DNA from: Planctomycetaceae bacterium UBA6172
GTDB taxonomy: Bacteria > Planctomycetota > Planctomycetia > Pirellulales > Pirellulaceae
Assembly (NCBI GenBank): GCA_002422955.1
Contig: DITY01000060.1
Coordinates: 67,929-78,433, forward strand
Reading direction: 5' to 3'
DNA: 10,505 bases
Below are positions 1-6,596 of this stretch, piece after piece. Numbering within the stretch: position 1 is the first letter of the stretch; each line of letters starts with the position of its first letter. The notes under the pieces were generated by a model that was given only the letters and a program-made list of their open reading frames with translations, was not told the DNA's origin and did no database searches. A program made the position numbers and the translations under genes.

Positions 1-1766
1 CACGCCTCTAGCGTAGTCGCCGCTGCGGAAGGTCGCCAATCGACCAGGTGAATTTCTACTTTTTTCTGGCCGGCAAACTCATTGATCACGGGGCGATAAG
101 CGATGTCGATCGGGCCCGGGCAAGCGTTCAGCTCCTCGCACCAATCGCCTTGACCGAATGCCACGGCGCGAATTTGAACGTTGTGCTGCAGCAGCCTGGC
201 GCTAAGGTGCCGATCGCCACCGCCCATCCGCCGCGAAGGTTCGGCCAGCGTGACGCGGTTGCTACAGAGCACCGGCCGAGGATTGCCCTGGCCGAAGGGA
301 GATAGTTGTTCGATTTGGGTAACCGTTCGCAGGTTCAATTGGCCCAGCGGCGTCTGGGCATCGATCACGATCTCAGGTGCCGGGTCATCGACCATCGTCT
401 GTCGGGAAATCGCCTCGAAAAAGTCGCTGCGGAAAGCCTCGATCTGGTCGTCGGCGATCGTCAAGCCGGCCGCCGCGCGGTGGCCACCATGGCGAATCAG
501 TCGGTCGGCGCATTCCGACAGGGCCACGTGCAAGTCGAAATGCGAAGCGCCCGCGCGGCCCGATCCGACCGCCGCCCGGGCACCCGTCGAATCCTGGCTG
601 AGGAGGATTACCGGTTTGCCGTATTTCTCGGCCAACCGCCCGGCGACCACGCCGATCACGCCCAGATGCCAGCCGGCACCGGCCAACACCAGTGCCGGGT
701 CGGACTCCGGATCGAAGTCGCTGGTCGCTAGTTTGCCCGCCGCGAGCTGCACCGACCGCTGCAACGAGTCGCGGCTGACGTTCAGCTGCTCGATGTATTC
801 GGCCAACGCCTTCACCCGCTCGCCGGGTTCCGAAGTCAGCAGTTCGACCCCCAGTTGCGCCTGGCCAAGCCTCCCCGCCGCATTCAGCCGTGGGGCCAAG
901 GAGAAGGCGATGTCCTCGCTCGATAGGCTCGATTTGCCGATCAGCTTGGCGGACTTCATCAGCTCGGCCAAACCGGGCAACGGATCGGCTTGCAGCGTCC
1001 GTAGCCCATGCATCACCAAGATTCGGTTTTCGTCCAACAGTGGCACCATGTCGGCGACCGTGCCGATGGCCGCTAAGCCCAGCGATCGCATCAGGTAGGC
1101 CCGCATCGCATCGGTAACCTTGCTCGATCCGCAGGCTTGCTGACAGAGGGCCCAGGCCAGCTTGAAGGCGACCCCTGCCCCGCAGAGATCCCCAAACGGG
1201 TAGCTGAATCCGGGGAGCCTCGGATGGACGATCGCCGCCGCCTCGGGCAGGCGATCTCCGAATTGGTGATGATCGGTGATGATCAGCGTGATGCCGAGCC
1301 GACTGCACAGTTCGGCCTGCTCGACGCTGGTAATCCCGCAGTCGACCGAGATGATCATCCGCCGGCCGCGGCGATGCAACCTTTCGATCGACTCGCAATT
1401 CAGGCCGTAGCCTTCTTCGAGCCGGTTGGGGATGAAGTAGTTGACGTCCGCCCGGAGCAACCGCAAGCCGTTGACCAAGATCGCCGCCCCGGTCATGCCG
1501 TCGGCGTCGTAATCGCCATAGACGGTGATCGGGGTCGCCGCGGCGATCGCCTCATTGATCAGCTTCGCCGCCGCGTTGACGCCGGGCAATTCGCCAGGGT
1601 CACGGAGACCGCCGAGCTTAGCCTCGAGAAACAGTCGCGCGTCGTCAGACCGGTAGACCCCACGGCTGACCAGCAATTGGGCGACCACCGGCGGAACCCC
1701 AGCGGACTGCATCAGCGATTCGACTCGCCCCGTGTCATGCGGCAGGAATCGCCACTGTTTCTGCAT
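1..1766 (-). CDS. recJ: Single-stranded-DNA-specific exonuclease RecJ (3' end beyond window)
   Basis: RecJ is a DHH/DHHA1-superfamily 5'-3' exonuclease acting on single-stranded DNA in recombinational and mismatch repair. About 588 codons are visible from the ATG at 1764-1766 to the left edge with no stop; E. coli RecJ is 577 residues, so only a short C-terminal piece is probably missing. Metal-binding motifs appear in the family order: GDYDADG near residue 84, SVDCGITS near 140, TDHHQ near 165, GTVADMVPL near 235, RLNAAGR near 293, and the DHHA1 substrate motif HGGHRAAAG near 425. A C-terminal OB-like region follows from about residue 480. The start is supported by GGGAG (plus-strand CTCCC at 1773-1777) six bases upstream. 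It lies 42 bases downstream of rpmG on the same strand, so co-transcription is likely. All diagnostic acidic and histidine motifs are intact, and the identification is secure. Confidence 0.96.
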   Translation of the reverse strand, partial: MQKQWRFLPHDTGRVESLMQSAGVPPVVAQLLVSRGVYRSDDARLFLEAKLGGLRDPGELPGVNAAAKLINEAIAAATPITVYGDYDADGMTGAAILVNGLRLLRADVNYFIPNRLEEGYGLNCESIERLHRRGRRMIISVDCGITSVEQAELCSRLGITLIITDHHQFGDRLPEAAAIVHPRLPGFSYPFGDLCGAGVAFKLAWALCQQACGSSKVTDAMRAYLMRSLGLAAIGTVADMVPLLDENRILVMHGLRTLQADPLPGLAELMKSAKLIGKSSLSSEDIAFSLAPRLNAAGRLGQAQLGVELLTSEPGERVKALAEYIEQLNVSRDSLQRSVQLAAGKLATSDFDPESDPALVLAGAGWHLGVIGVVAGRLAEKYGKPVILLSQDSTGARAAVGSGRAGASHFDLHVALSECADRLIRHGGHRAAAGLTIADDQIEAFRSDFFEAISRQTMVDDPAPEIVIDAQTPLGQLNLRTVTQIEQLSPFGQGNPRPVLCSNRVTLAEPSRRMGGGDRHLSARLLQHNVQIRAVAFGQGDWCEELNACPGPIDIAYRPVINEFAGQKKVEIHLVDWRPSAAATTLEA

Positions 1767-1808
1767 CCGATGCTCCCGCGACCCAACTGCCAAAGCGAAG
1801 GATGACGG

Positions 1809-1973
1809 CTACTTTTTCTTTTCGAGATGCAGCGTGCGGCGACGGAGTCGCGGGCTGTACTTTTTCAATTGCAACTTCTCGCCGCCGGGCTTCCGCGTGA
1901 TCGTGTAGTTGTAATCGCCGGTTTCCTGGCAAACCAGGAACACCGTTTCGGCTTTTTTCTTGCTCTTGGCCAT
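1809..1973 (-). CDS. rpmG: 50S ribosomal protein L33
   Basis: This 54-residue basic protein begins MAKSKKKAETVF and ends HLEKKK. It matches L33, a small protein of the large ribosomal subunit near the E site. The stretch GDYNYTITRK followed by LQLKKYSPRLRRRTLH at residues 34-49 is the family signature (compare GDRNY and LELKKYCPRLKKHTLH in zinc-binding L33). Cys15 is the only cysteine. The second cysteine of the usual first pair is Thr18, and the cysteine of KYCPR is Ser40, so this is a zinc-free (C-minus) form. The start ATG at 1971-1973 has GGAG (plus-strand CTCC at 1983-1986) nine bases upstream. The gene sits between the kinase-like gene and recJ and is probably the first gene of an rpmG-recJ transcript. 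The 277 bases ahead of it hold several perfect inverted repeats. Confidence 0.95.
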   Translation of the reverse strand: MAKSKKKAETVFLVCQETGDYNYTITRKPGGEKLQLKKYSPRLRRRTLHLEKKK

Positions 1974-2066
1974 CGGTTATCTCTCCGCCGAAGCGGGGCT
2001 GAATTGGGGGCTGCGGGTGTTGGTTGCGGATGGGCGAACGAATCGGGCCACGGGGCTCGGGCTCGA

Positions 2067-2087
2067 CAGCCGTTCGATCCGCGGCTG
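2067..2087 (-). repeat. Inverted repeat in the rpmG leader (third hairpin)
   Basis: CAGCCG at 2067-2072 pairs with CGGCTG at 2082-2087 around a 9-base loop, a perfect 6-base-pair stem. It lies in the spacer upstream of rpmG, downstream of two stronger hairpins in the minus-strand direction. No U-tract follows, so it is not an obvious terminator. Alone it could occur by chance in GC-rich DNA. Confidence 0.4.
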
Positions 2088-2108
2088 GCCACCAGGAGTC
2101 GGGCAATC

Positions 2109-2136
2109 CGCTGACCGCGACGATAGCGGGTCAGCG
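2109..2136 (-). repeat. Perfect 8-bp inverted repeat in the rpmG leader (second hairpin)
   Basis: CGCTGACC at 2109-2116 is perfectly complementary to GGTCAGCG at 2129-2136, with 12 bases between. Two more GC pairs can form inside if one base is bulged out. It directly abuts the next hairpin at 2136-2158, so RNA from this strand would carry two back-to-back stems about 140-180 bases ahead of the rpmG start. There is no following run of T on either strand, so it reads as a leader structure or a protein-binding site rather than an intrinsic terminator. Confidence 0.55.
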
Positions 2137-2158
2137 AATGGCAAGGCGTTCGCCATTC
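2136..2158 (-). repeat. Perfect 7-bp inverted repeat in the rpmG leader (first hairpin)
   Basis: GAATGGC at 2136-2142 pairs with GCCATTC at 2152-2158 around a 9-base loop. On the minus strand an alternative tight stem GGC-GAAC-GCC can form from its 5' side, so two mutually exclusive folds are possible here. It shares base 2136 with the 8-bp inverted repeat at 2109-2136. It lies just downstream of a weak candidate promoter at 2172-2201. Confidence 0.5.
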
Positions 2159-2171
2159 CCGGTGGGCCGCG

Positions 2172-2201
2172 ATTATGCCCAATCGGCCCCGTTTTCCGCA
2201 A
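2172..2201 (-). promoter_or_regulatory. Candidate sigma70-type promoter for rpmG-recJ
   Basis: On the minus strand, TTGCGG (plus-strand CCGCAA at 2196-2201) and CATAAT (plus-strand ATTATG at 2172-2177) are separated by 18 bases. The -10 box matches five of six consensus bases and the -35 box matches only its first three. If used, transcription would start near 2165 and give a leader of about 190 bases containing the hairpins at 2158-2067. This is a motif match only, and planctomycete promoters are often poorly conserved. Confidence 0.3.
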
Positions 2202-2209
2202 GCCTATAC

Positions 2210-2247
2210 AAAAAGTCAGTTTTCGGTACCGGGTTGGGGCGGTACCG
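2210..2247 (-). terminator. Possible terminator-like hairpin after the kinase gene
   Basis: CGGTACCG occurs at 2224-2231 and again at 2240-2247. Because the 8-mer is its own reverse complement, the copies are both direct and inverted repeats and can form an 8-base-pair stem around an 8-base loop. The hairpin begins four bases after the kinase stop codon (2251-2253) in the minus direction. A run of five T on that strand (plus-strand A at 2210-2214) lies nine bases past the stem, further than in a standard intrinsic terminator. It could equally be a regulatory palindrome. Confidence 0.4.
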
Positions 2248-2250
2248 GGG

Positions 2251-3471
2251 TTACGATTCGCCACGACGGATCGCCGACCCGCTGAAGCTGATCTGAAAGC
2301 GGTAAATTCGCTTCAGGTCGCAGTGAATTTCCCCGGTTGTCAGATCGATCCGACGAGGAACTTCGGCCCGATTGACATTCGCCACGGCGCGATAGCCCCG
2401 CTCCGCGAAGATGTCGATCAGCATCGCCAAGGCCTGCGGATTCTCGAACACCGCATCTTCGGAGTTCACGACCGCCATGCCGGCGATCGTGTGTCGGCGG
2501 ACAATCGGCATGAACCGCTCTTCGATCAGCTTCACGACCTGCACGAACAGGGCGGTGCTTTCGAGTTGGTAGCTGTCCATCCGCCGCACCAGTTCCTGTC
2601 GGGCGTGGACCACGATTTCGGAAGCGAGCGGAATATGCCGAACGGTGTCGTAGGTCTCGGGATCGAGTTCGAGCGAGGATTGGTAGGCGAGTTCGCGCAG
2701 GATGTTCTGCTCGACGTCGCGGATGTCGCCCTGGGCATTGACGAAGTGATAATGGTAGAGCTCCCGCAGCGACTGCAACGCGTCCCACGTCTTTTCCTTG
2801 AACACGCGGTACCGCTGGCGGGCGGCTTCTGGGTCGCGGTCCGTGTCGCGTTCCTCCAAGAAGTCCGAGCCGCCTTCGGCGCGGACCTTGGCGTTGTGTT
2901 CCGCGACCACGCGGCCGCGCTGCAATTGGCGTTCGATGCTGGTCCGCTCATCGATGAACAGGACCATCGCATGCACGGTCGGCTTGCGGAAATTGATCGC
3001 GAGCGGCGTTTTGTGGTATTCCCGATAGAGTTGGTTCATCTTTTCGACAACCAACTTCAGGCATTCGACCTGAACCCGAGTCCGGGGAAAGCCGTCCAGG
3101 ATGCAGCCGTCGCGATAGATCGGATCGAGCAGCTTGCGAAACAGGATCCCGATCACCTCCCGGTCACCGACCATGCCTCCCGCTTGCTTGATCCGCTCGG
3201 CTTCGGGGGTTGTCAGCAGGGCGCTGACGACGATCGGCGTGCAGGTCAGCCCGCGGGCCTTCGCGATGAACTCCGTGTTGGTCCCTTTGCCGGCGCCAGG
3301 GGCCCCGCCCAGCAGGATGATCTCTTTGGAAAAACGGAGATTTTCGCGGCCATAGTCCGCTTCGAGTTCGCCCCACACGTTCGCGAAAATCACCTGGGCG
3401 TCTTTGACTTCCAGGTCATTCCCCTCAGCGGTTTTTGCGGGCAGGCTGGCGGGGACGTCGTCGAGCGGCAT
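2251..3471 (-). CDS. Adenylate kinase-like nucleoside monophosphate kinase with terminal extensions
   Basis: This 406-residue protein has an adenylate-kinase-type P-loop core at about residues 49-258, against 180-220 residues for ordinary Adk. Visible motifs are Walker A GGAPGAGKGT at 55-64, LDGFPRT at 125-131, and the LID-side arginine/aspartate block RDTDRDPEAARQR at 208-220, all typical of Adk (ATP + NMP to ADP + NDP, cytoplasmic). The stretch where Adk has its STGD..R NMP-binding motif reads VVSALLTTPEAERIK at 81-95, so the substrate pocket is atypical. About 48 residues precede the core and about 148 follow it; I recognise no domain in the tail, which is not low-complexity and looks folded. 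The start is the first ATG after an in-frame stop near 3535, but no clear Shine-Dalgarno sequence precedes it. A planctomycete-specific adenylate kinase is likely; the exact substrate is open. Confidence 0.85.
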   Translation of the reverse strand: MPLDDVPASLPAKTAEGNDLEVKDAQVIFANVWGELEADYGRENLRFSKEIILLGGAPGAGKGTNTEFIAKARGLTCTPIVVSALLTTPEAERIKQAGGMVGDREVIGILFRKLLDPIYRDGCILDGFPRTRVQVECLKLVVEKMNQLYREYHKTPLAINFRKPTVHAMVLFIDERTSIERQLQRGRVVAEHNAKVRAEGGSDFLEERDTDRDPEAARQRYRVFKEKTWDALQSLRELYHYHFVNAQGDIRDVEQNILRELAYQSSLELDPETYDTVRHIPLASEIVVHARQELVRRMDSYQLESTALFVQVVKLIEERFMPIVRRHTIAGMAVVNSEDAVFENPQALAMLIDIFAERGYRAVANVNRAEVPRRIDLTTGEIHCDLKRIYRFQISFSGSAIRRGES

Positions 3472-3710
3472 CGAGATTTTGGGGGCTTGGGTGGCTGGTA
3501 ACGGATGGGCCGGCCGGGTGCGATCATGCCCGTGCTAGCGGTTGTCCGAGAAGTTACCACGTTTGCCCCTGGAATTTAATCAGCGAAGTCGCGGCATCCG
3601 CAGGAAAACGAAACCTTGCCTACGCCAAGGGGTTAAATGGAAGGTTGTGTGAACGTCGGAGAAATAGCTGGGTTGTGTCCGTGTGTACATCGGTATGCCG
3701 AAAGGATCTC

Positions 3711-3739
3711 TTCGATTTTTCGTCGAGATCGGGTATGAT
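3711..3739 (+). promoter_or_regulatory. Candidate promoter for the adaptor-ATPase-permease operon
   Basis: TATGAT at 3734-3739 matches five of six bases of the -10 consensus. Seventeen bases upstream, at 3711-3716, is TTCGAT, a poor -35 box. Transcription would start near 3746 and give a leader of about 160 bases before the adaptor ATG at 3908. The call rests on the -10 box and its position ahead of a compact operon. Confidence 0.35.
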
Positions 3740-3830
3740 AAGGGGTCGCCGCGTGGGGCATCGGACGCCGAAGACACGCCCCGCCCCGACCGGCCATTCG
3801 CCAGCCCCGCCTGTTTTGCCGACGTCCCCT

Positions 3831-3846
3831 TGATCGCCGTCGATCA
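3831..3846 (+). repeat. Palindrome ahead of the adaptor gene
   Basis: TGATCG at 3831-3836 and CGATCA at 3841-3846 form a perfect 6-base inverted repeat around CCGT. It lies 61 bases before the adaptor start, inside the predicted leader. It could be a small RNA hairpin or an operator for a dimeric repressor; there is nothing further to decide between these. Confidence 0.35.
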
Positions 3847-3907
3847 TTTGCTCGTCCTGCCTGAGCTTCCTTCCCGCCTTCGACATCCCGTCAACCGAGT
3901 GATTTTT

Positions 3908-5740
3908 ATGCGATTCCCTGTACAAGATGCGCGGAGCACCGCATGCCCGCGACGCCGTGGCGGCATCCTTGTTGGGCTATTGGTTTCCCTCGTGGTCCTG
4001 GCTGGGCTCGGCTTTGGCGGCTACTGGGCCTGGCAGCGCTCGGCCGAAAACTCGGCCCGCCCCGACTTGATCGTCGACCAGGTCAGCGACGGCCCGTTCG
4101 ACCACATCGTCTTGGAGCAAGGCGAGTTGGAAAGCAGCAGCAACGTCGAGGTCGTCTGCGGGGTGCGGGCCCGGGGTGGCGGTTCCGGTACCCCGATCCT
4201 GTGGGTGATCGCCGAAGGGACCGTGGTTAAGAAAGGCGACAAGCTGGTCGAGCTCGACGATGCGGCCCTCAAGACCGCCTTGCGCGACAAGAAGATCGTG
4301 GTGATCGGGGCCGAGGCCCAAGTGGCGGCCGCCGAAGCGGCGGTCGAGCAAGCCAAGATCGCCCGGCAGGAGTACCTCGAGGGTTTGTTCGAGACGGAAG
4401 AACGCGCCATTCTGAGCGAAATGCAGCTCGCCGAGCAGGGGCTGCGAAAATCGCAACTGGAACTCCAGAGCACCGAACGCTTGGTCGCTCGTGGTCTGGT
4501 CAAATCGCTGCAACTGGAGGCGGATCAGTTCGCGGTCGCCAATAATCTTAATTTGCTCGCGTCGGCCGAGAATCGCCTCCGCGTGTTGCAGGACCTGACC
4601 CGCCAAAAGATGCTCGTGGAATTCGACAGCAAGATCGATTCCGCGGAGGCACAATTGGCGGCCGCGATGGGCTCGCTGGAAGAGGAACAGACTGACCTCG
4701 CCGACATCCAGAAACAGCTTGAACTTTGCACCATCTATGCCCCGTCCGATGGCGTGGTCACCCACGCGAACGTGTACAGCAGTCGCGGCGGCAACGCCGA
4801 AACGGTGATCGAGGCTGGGTCGGTCGTGCGGGAACGCCAAACCTTGATCCGCTTGCCCGACCCGAAGAGGATGCAGGTTCGCGCCAAGGTGAATGAGTCG
4901 CGGATCACCCTCATCGATGTGGGCATGCCGGCGAAGATTCGAGTCGACGCCGTCCCCAACATGGAACTGCTCGGCCGAGTCATCCGCGTCAATCGTTACG
5001 CCGAGCCCGGCAGTTGGTTTAGCACCTCCGTCAAGGAATACGCGACCATCATCGAAATCATCGATCCGCCGCCGACCATTCGCACCGGCATGACCGCCGA
5101 AGCGCGGATTTTCGTCAAACAGATCCCTGACGCGCTGCAGGTCCCCATCCAGGCGATTTACGAGCACGGCGGGAAGACCTACTGCTTGATCCAGAAAGGC
5201 GGCTCCTTTGAAACCCGCGAAGTCACGATCGGCGCTACCAACGACAAAAAGGCGACCGTCGTGTCGGGGGTCGAACTCAGCGATAATGTGGTTTTGAACC
5301 TGCGTCAGAATCTCGGCCTGCTCGAATTGCCCGATCTCGAAAAGACGGATGATACGATGCTGGCTAAGCTCGTCTCCGAGGCGGCCGGTCCGATGCCGGA
5401 ACTCCCGGCCGCGACGAGCGAATCGCCACTCCGAGCTCCGGGTGGCGCTGGCAGGCCCAACGGCGGGGCAGCTGCCGGTGCCGGGGGAGCATCTGGTCCG
5501 GGCGGTCAGCGTCCGCCAGGTGGCCGGCCCGAAGGCGCAGGGCGACCGGAAGGGTCCGGACGTCAGCCGGCGGCCGGCACCGGGGCGGCCACCGCGACAG
5601 CGGAGGCTACCGACAGCCAGGCGAGCGTGGAGCTGCCGGCGGAGTCCGAAGTCGAGGCGGCGGACGCCAAGCCGAAGAAGCCGTCATTCCTGGAACGGAT
5701 TTCCGCGGTCCGCGAGGGTGAGGGGCAATCGAGTGAGTAG
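3908..5740 (+). CDS. HlyD/MacA-family periplasmic adaptor (membrane fusion protein) with disordered tail
   Basis: This 610-residue protein should link an inner-membrane ABC transporter to an outer-membrane channel. Order: cytoplasmic PRRR at 14-17, a membrane anchor at about 19-41, first half of the lipoyl-like domain (about 64-125, with VVKKGDKLVELDD), a long alpha-helical coiled-coil hairpin (about 126-275, many heptads), the second lipoyl half (TIYAPSDGVVTH at 275-286), then beta-barrel and membrane-proximal regions to about 475. Residues 494-588 are rich in Gly, Pro and Ala, followed by a basic/acidic end, KPKKPSFLERISAVREGEG; MacA proteins are usually about 370-400 residues and lack this tail. 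I chose the ATG at 3908 because it directly precedes the positively charged anchor; the frame is open to 3683 but the upstream residues look non-coding. The Shine-Dalgarno is weak (GAG about nine bases upstream). First gene of a three-gene operon. Confidence 0.9.
   Translation: MRFPVQDARSTACPRRRGGILVGLLVSLVVLAGLGFGGYWAWQRSAENSARPDLIVDQVSDGPFDHIVLEQGELESSSNVEVVCGVRARGGGSGTPILWVIAEGTVVKKGDKLVELDDAALKTALRDKKIVVIGAEAQVAAAEAAVEQAKIARQEYLEGLFETEERAILSEMQLAEQGLRKSQLELQSTERLVARGLVKSLQLEADQFAVANNLNLLASAENRLRVLQDLTRQKMLVEFDSKIDSAEAQLAAAMGSLEEEQTDLADIQKQLELCTIYAPSDGVVTHANVYSSRGGNAETVIEAGSVVRERQTLIRLPDPKRMQVRAKVNESRITLIDVGMPAKIRVDAVPNMELLGRVIRVNRYAEPGSWFSTSVKEYATIIEIIDPPPTIRTGMTAEARIFVKQIPDALQVPIQAIYEHGGKTYCLIQKGGSFETREVTIGATNDKKATVVSGVELSDNVVLNLRQNLGLLELPDLEKTDDTMLAKLVSEAAGPMPELPAATSESPLRAPGGAGRPNGGAAAGAGGASGPGGQRPPGGRPEGAGRPEGSGRQPAAGTGAATATAEATDSQASVELPAESEVEAADAKPKKPSFLERISAVREGEGQSSE
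5721..5725 (+). promoter_or_regulatory. Ribosome binding site for the ABC ATPase GTG start
   Basis: AGGGG lies seven bases before the GTG at 5733-5735. It decides the start of the ATPase gene, because the same frame is open far upstream inside the adaptor gene and there is no suitable ATG before the conserved ATPase core. Confidence 0.65.
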
Positions 5741-6590
5741 CCTCCCAGCCGATCCCTACCGAGTGCTCGCGGACAATTCCCTCCATTCGCCACTCCCTCT
5801 GGGGACGAACGCCTCGGACGAGAATCCTGACGGCAAACTGCCCGCGGTCTCGATCCGCGAATTGAAGAAATCCTACGTCCTCAAAAGCGAAACGGTGCAT
5901 GCCCTCCGCGGCGTCTCCTTCGACGTCCCGGAAGGCGATTACGTCGCGATCATGGGGCCGTCAGGCTCTGGGAAAAGCACGCTGCTGAACTTGCTCGGTT
6001 GTTTGGACAAACCGACCAGCGGAAACTTTTTCCTCGGTCGAGACGACGTGTCGACGATGAGTGACGATGAGTTGGCGGAGATTCGCAGCCGCCGCATCGG
6101 CTTCGTCTTTCAGTCCTACAACTTGATCCAACAATACACCGTCGTCGAAAACATTCAGGTCCCGCTCTACTACCAAGGGCGGCTCGGTCAGGCCGAGAAG
6201 GAGCGGGCGATCGAGCTGGCTCGAATGGTCGGCTTGGGCGAACGCTTGGACCATCGGCCGATGCAGCTTTCCGGTGGCCAGCAGCAGCGTGTCGCGATCG
6301 CCCGCAGCATGATGAACGATCCCTATTTCATCCTGGCCGACGAAGCGACCGGTAACCTCGATTCGGTCACCACCGAAGAAATCCTCAACCTGTTCGATAC
6401 CCTCAACACGCAGGGACGGACCATCATCATGGTCACTCACGAAGATGAGGTCGCCGCCCGCGCCCGGCGGATCGTGCGACTCGCCGACGGCCTGCTGTCG
6501 AGCGATCGCATCAACAGCGAAGAGAGCCGCGCTGAGGCTCGCCGCCGTCAGCACGAAAACATCCTTGCCCTCGCCCAACGGAAGTTGTGA
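5733..6590 (+). CDS. ABC transporter ATP-binding protein (MacB/LolD type)
   Basis: This 285-residue ATPase should power the exporter formed with the neighbouring adaptor and permease. All nucleotide-binding motifs are present: Walker A GPSGSGKST at 75-83, Q-loop Gln127 in FVFQSYNLI, signature LSGGQQQRVAIARS at 179-192, Walker B FILADE at 199-204, D-loop GNLDS, and switch His236 in VTHED. The Q-loop context and LNLLGCLDKPTSG are typical of the MacB/LolD/FtsE-like subfamily. The GTG start overlaps the adaptor stop by eight bases, which suggests coupled translation. About 37 residues precede the ATPase core, longer than the few residues of LolD; they are hydrophilic with no recognised motif. The reading frame continues far upstream inside the adaptor gene, but those codons overlap a real gene in another frame and are not part of this protein. 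Confidence 0.95.
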   Translation: MSSLPADPYRVLADNSLHSPLPLGTNASDENPDGKLPAVSIRELKKSYVLKSETVHALRGVSFDVPEGDYVAIMGPSGSGKSTLLNLLGCLDKPTSGNFFLGRDDVSTMSDDELAEIRSRRIGFVFQSYNLIQQYTVVENIQVPLYYQGRLGQAEKERAIELARMVGLGERLDHRPMQLSGGQQQRVAIARSMMNDPYFILADEATGNLDSVTTEEILNLFDTLNTQGRTIIMVTHEDEVAARARRIVRLADGLLSSDRINSEESRAEARRRQHENILALAQRKL

Positions 6591-6596
6591 TCCCTC

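Larger units (their letters stand above)
3472..3907. other. Divergent intergenic region between the kinase and the exporter operon
   Basis: These 436 bases separate two genes read outward, so they should hold promoters for both. I see a reasonable -10 box for the plus strand at 3734-3739 but no convincing promoter for the kinase. Small repeats are present: GGTTGTGT at 3643-3650 and again at 3671-3678, CCTTG/CAAGG at 3614-3618 and 3626-3630, and a palindrome at 3831-3846. The adaptor reading frame stays open for 75 codons upstream of its chosen start, but that stretch looks non-coding. Confidence 0.6.

Noticed and set aside
181..1805. Long open frames on both strands across recJ (305, 337 and 222 codons)
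   Set aside because: They overlap recJ, whose motifs are all intact in another minus-strand frame. Their products are Arg/Pro-rich, as expected for shadow frames.
1974..2250. A tRNA gene next to rpmG, as seen in some bacteria
   Set aside because: I looked for a T-arm, anticodon arm and acceptor stem on both strands. The GTTCGATCC-like string at 2072-2080 is part of a simple hairpin, with no cloverleaf around it.
1960..3501. A 513-codon open frame on the plus strand, opposite the kinase and the rpmG leader
   Set aside because: It is antisense to a clearly conserved kinase gene and its product has no recognisable motif. Long open antisense frames are expected in GC-rich coding DNA.
3683..3907. 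In-frame upstream extension of the adaptor by 75 codons
   Set aside because: It would place a non-hydrophobic segment before the anchor, overlaps the candidate promoter, and looks non-coding. The ATG at 3908 sits naturally before the charged lead and membrane segment.
3620..3925. A 101-codon minus-strand open frame in the divergent intergenic region
   Set aside because: It covers the predicted plus-strand promoter and the adaptor start, has no recognisable motif and no clear ribosome binding site.
5349..5732. Upstream continuation of the ATPase frame inside the adaptor gene
   Set aside because: It is a shadow of the Gly/Pro-rich adaptor tail, with an Arg/Pro-rich product. The GTG at 5733 with its ribosome binding site explains the gene.
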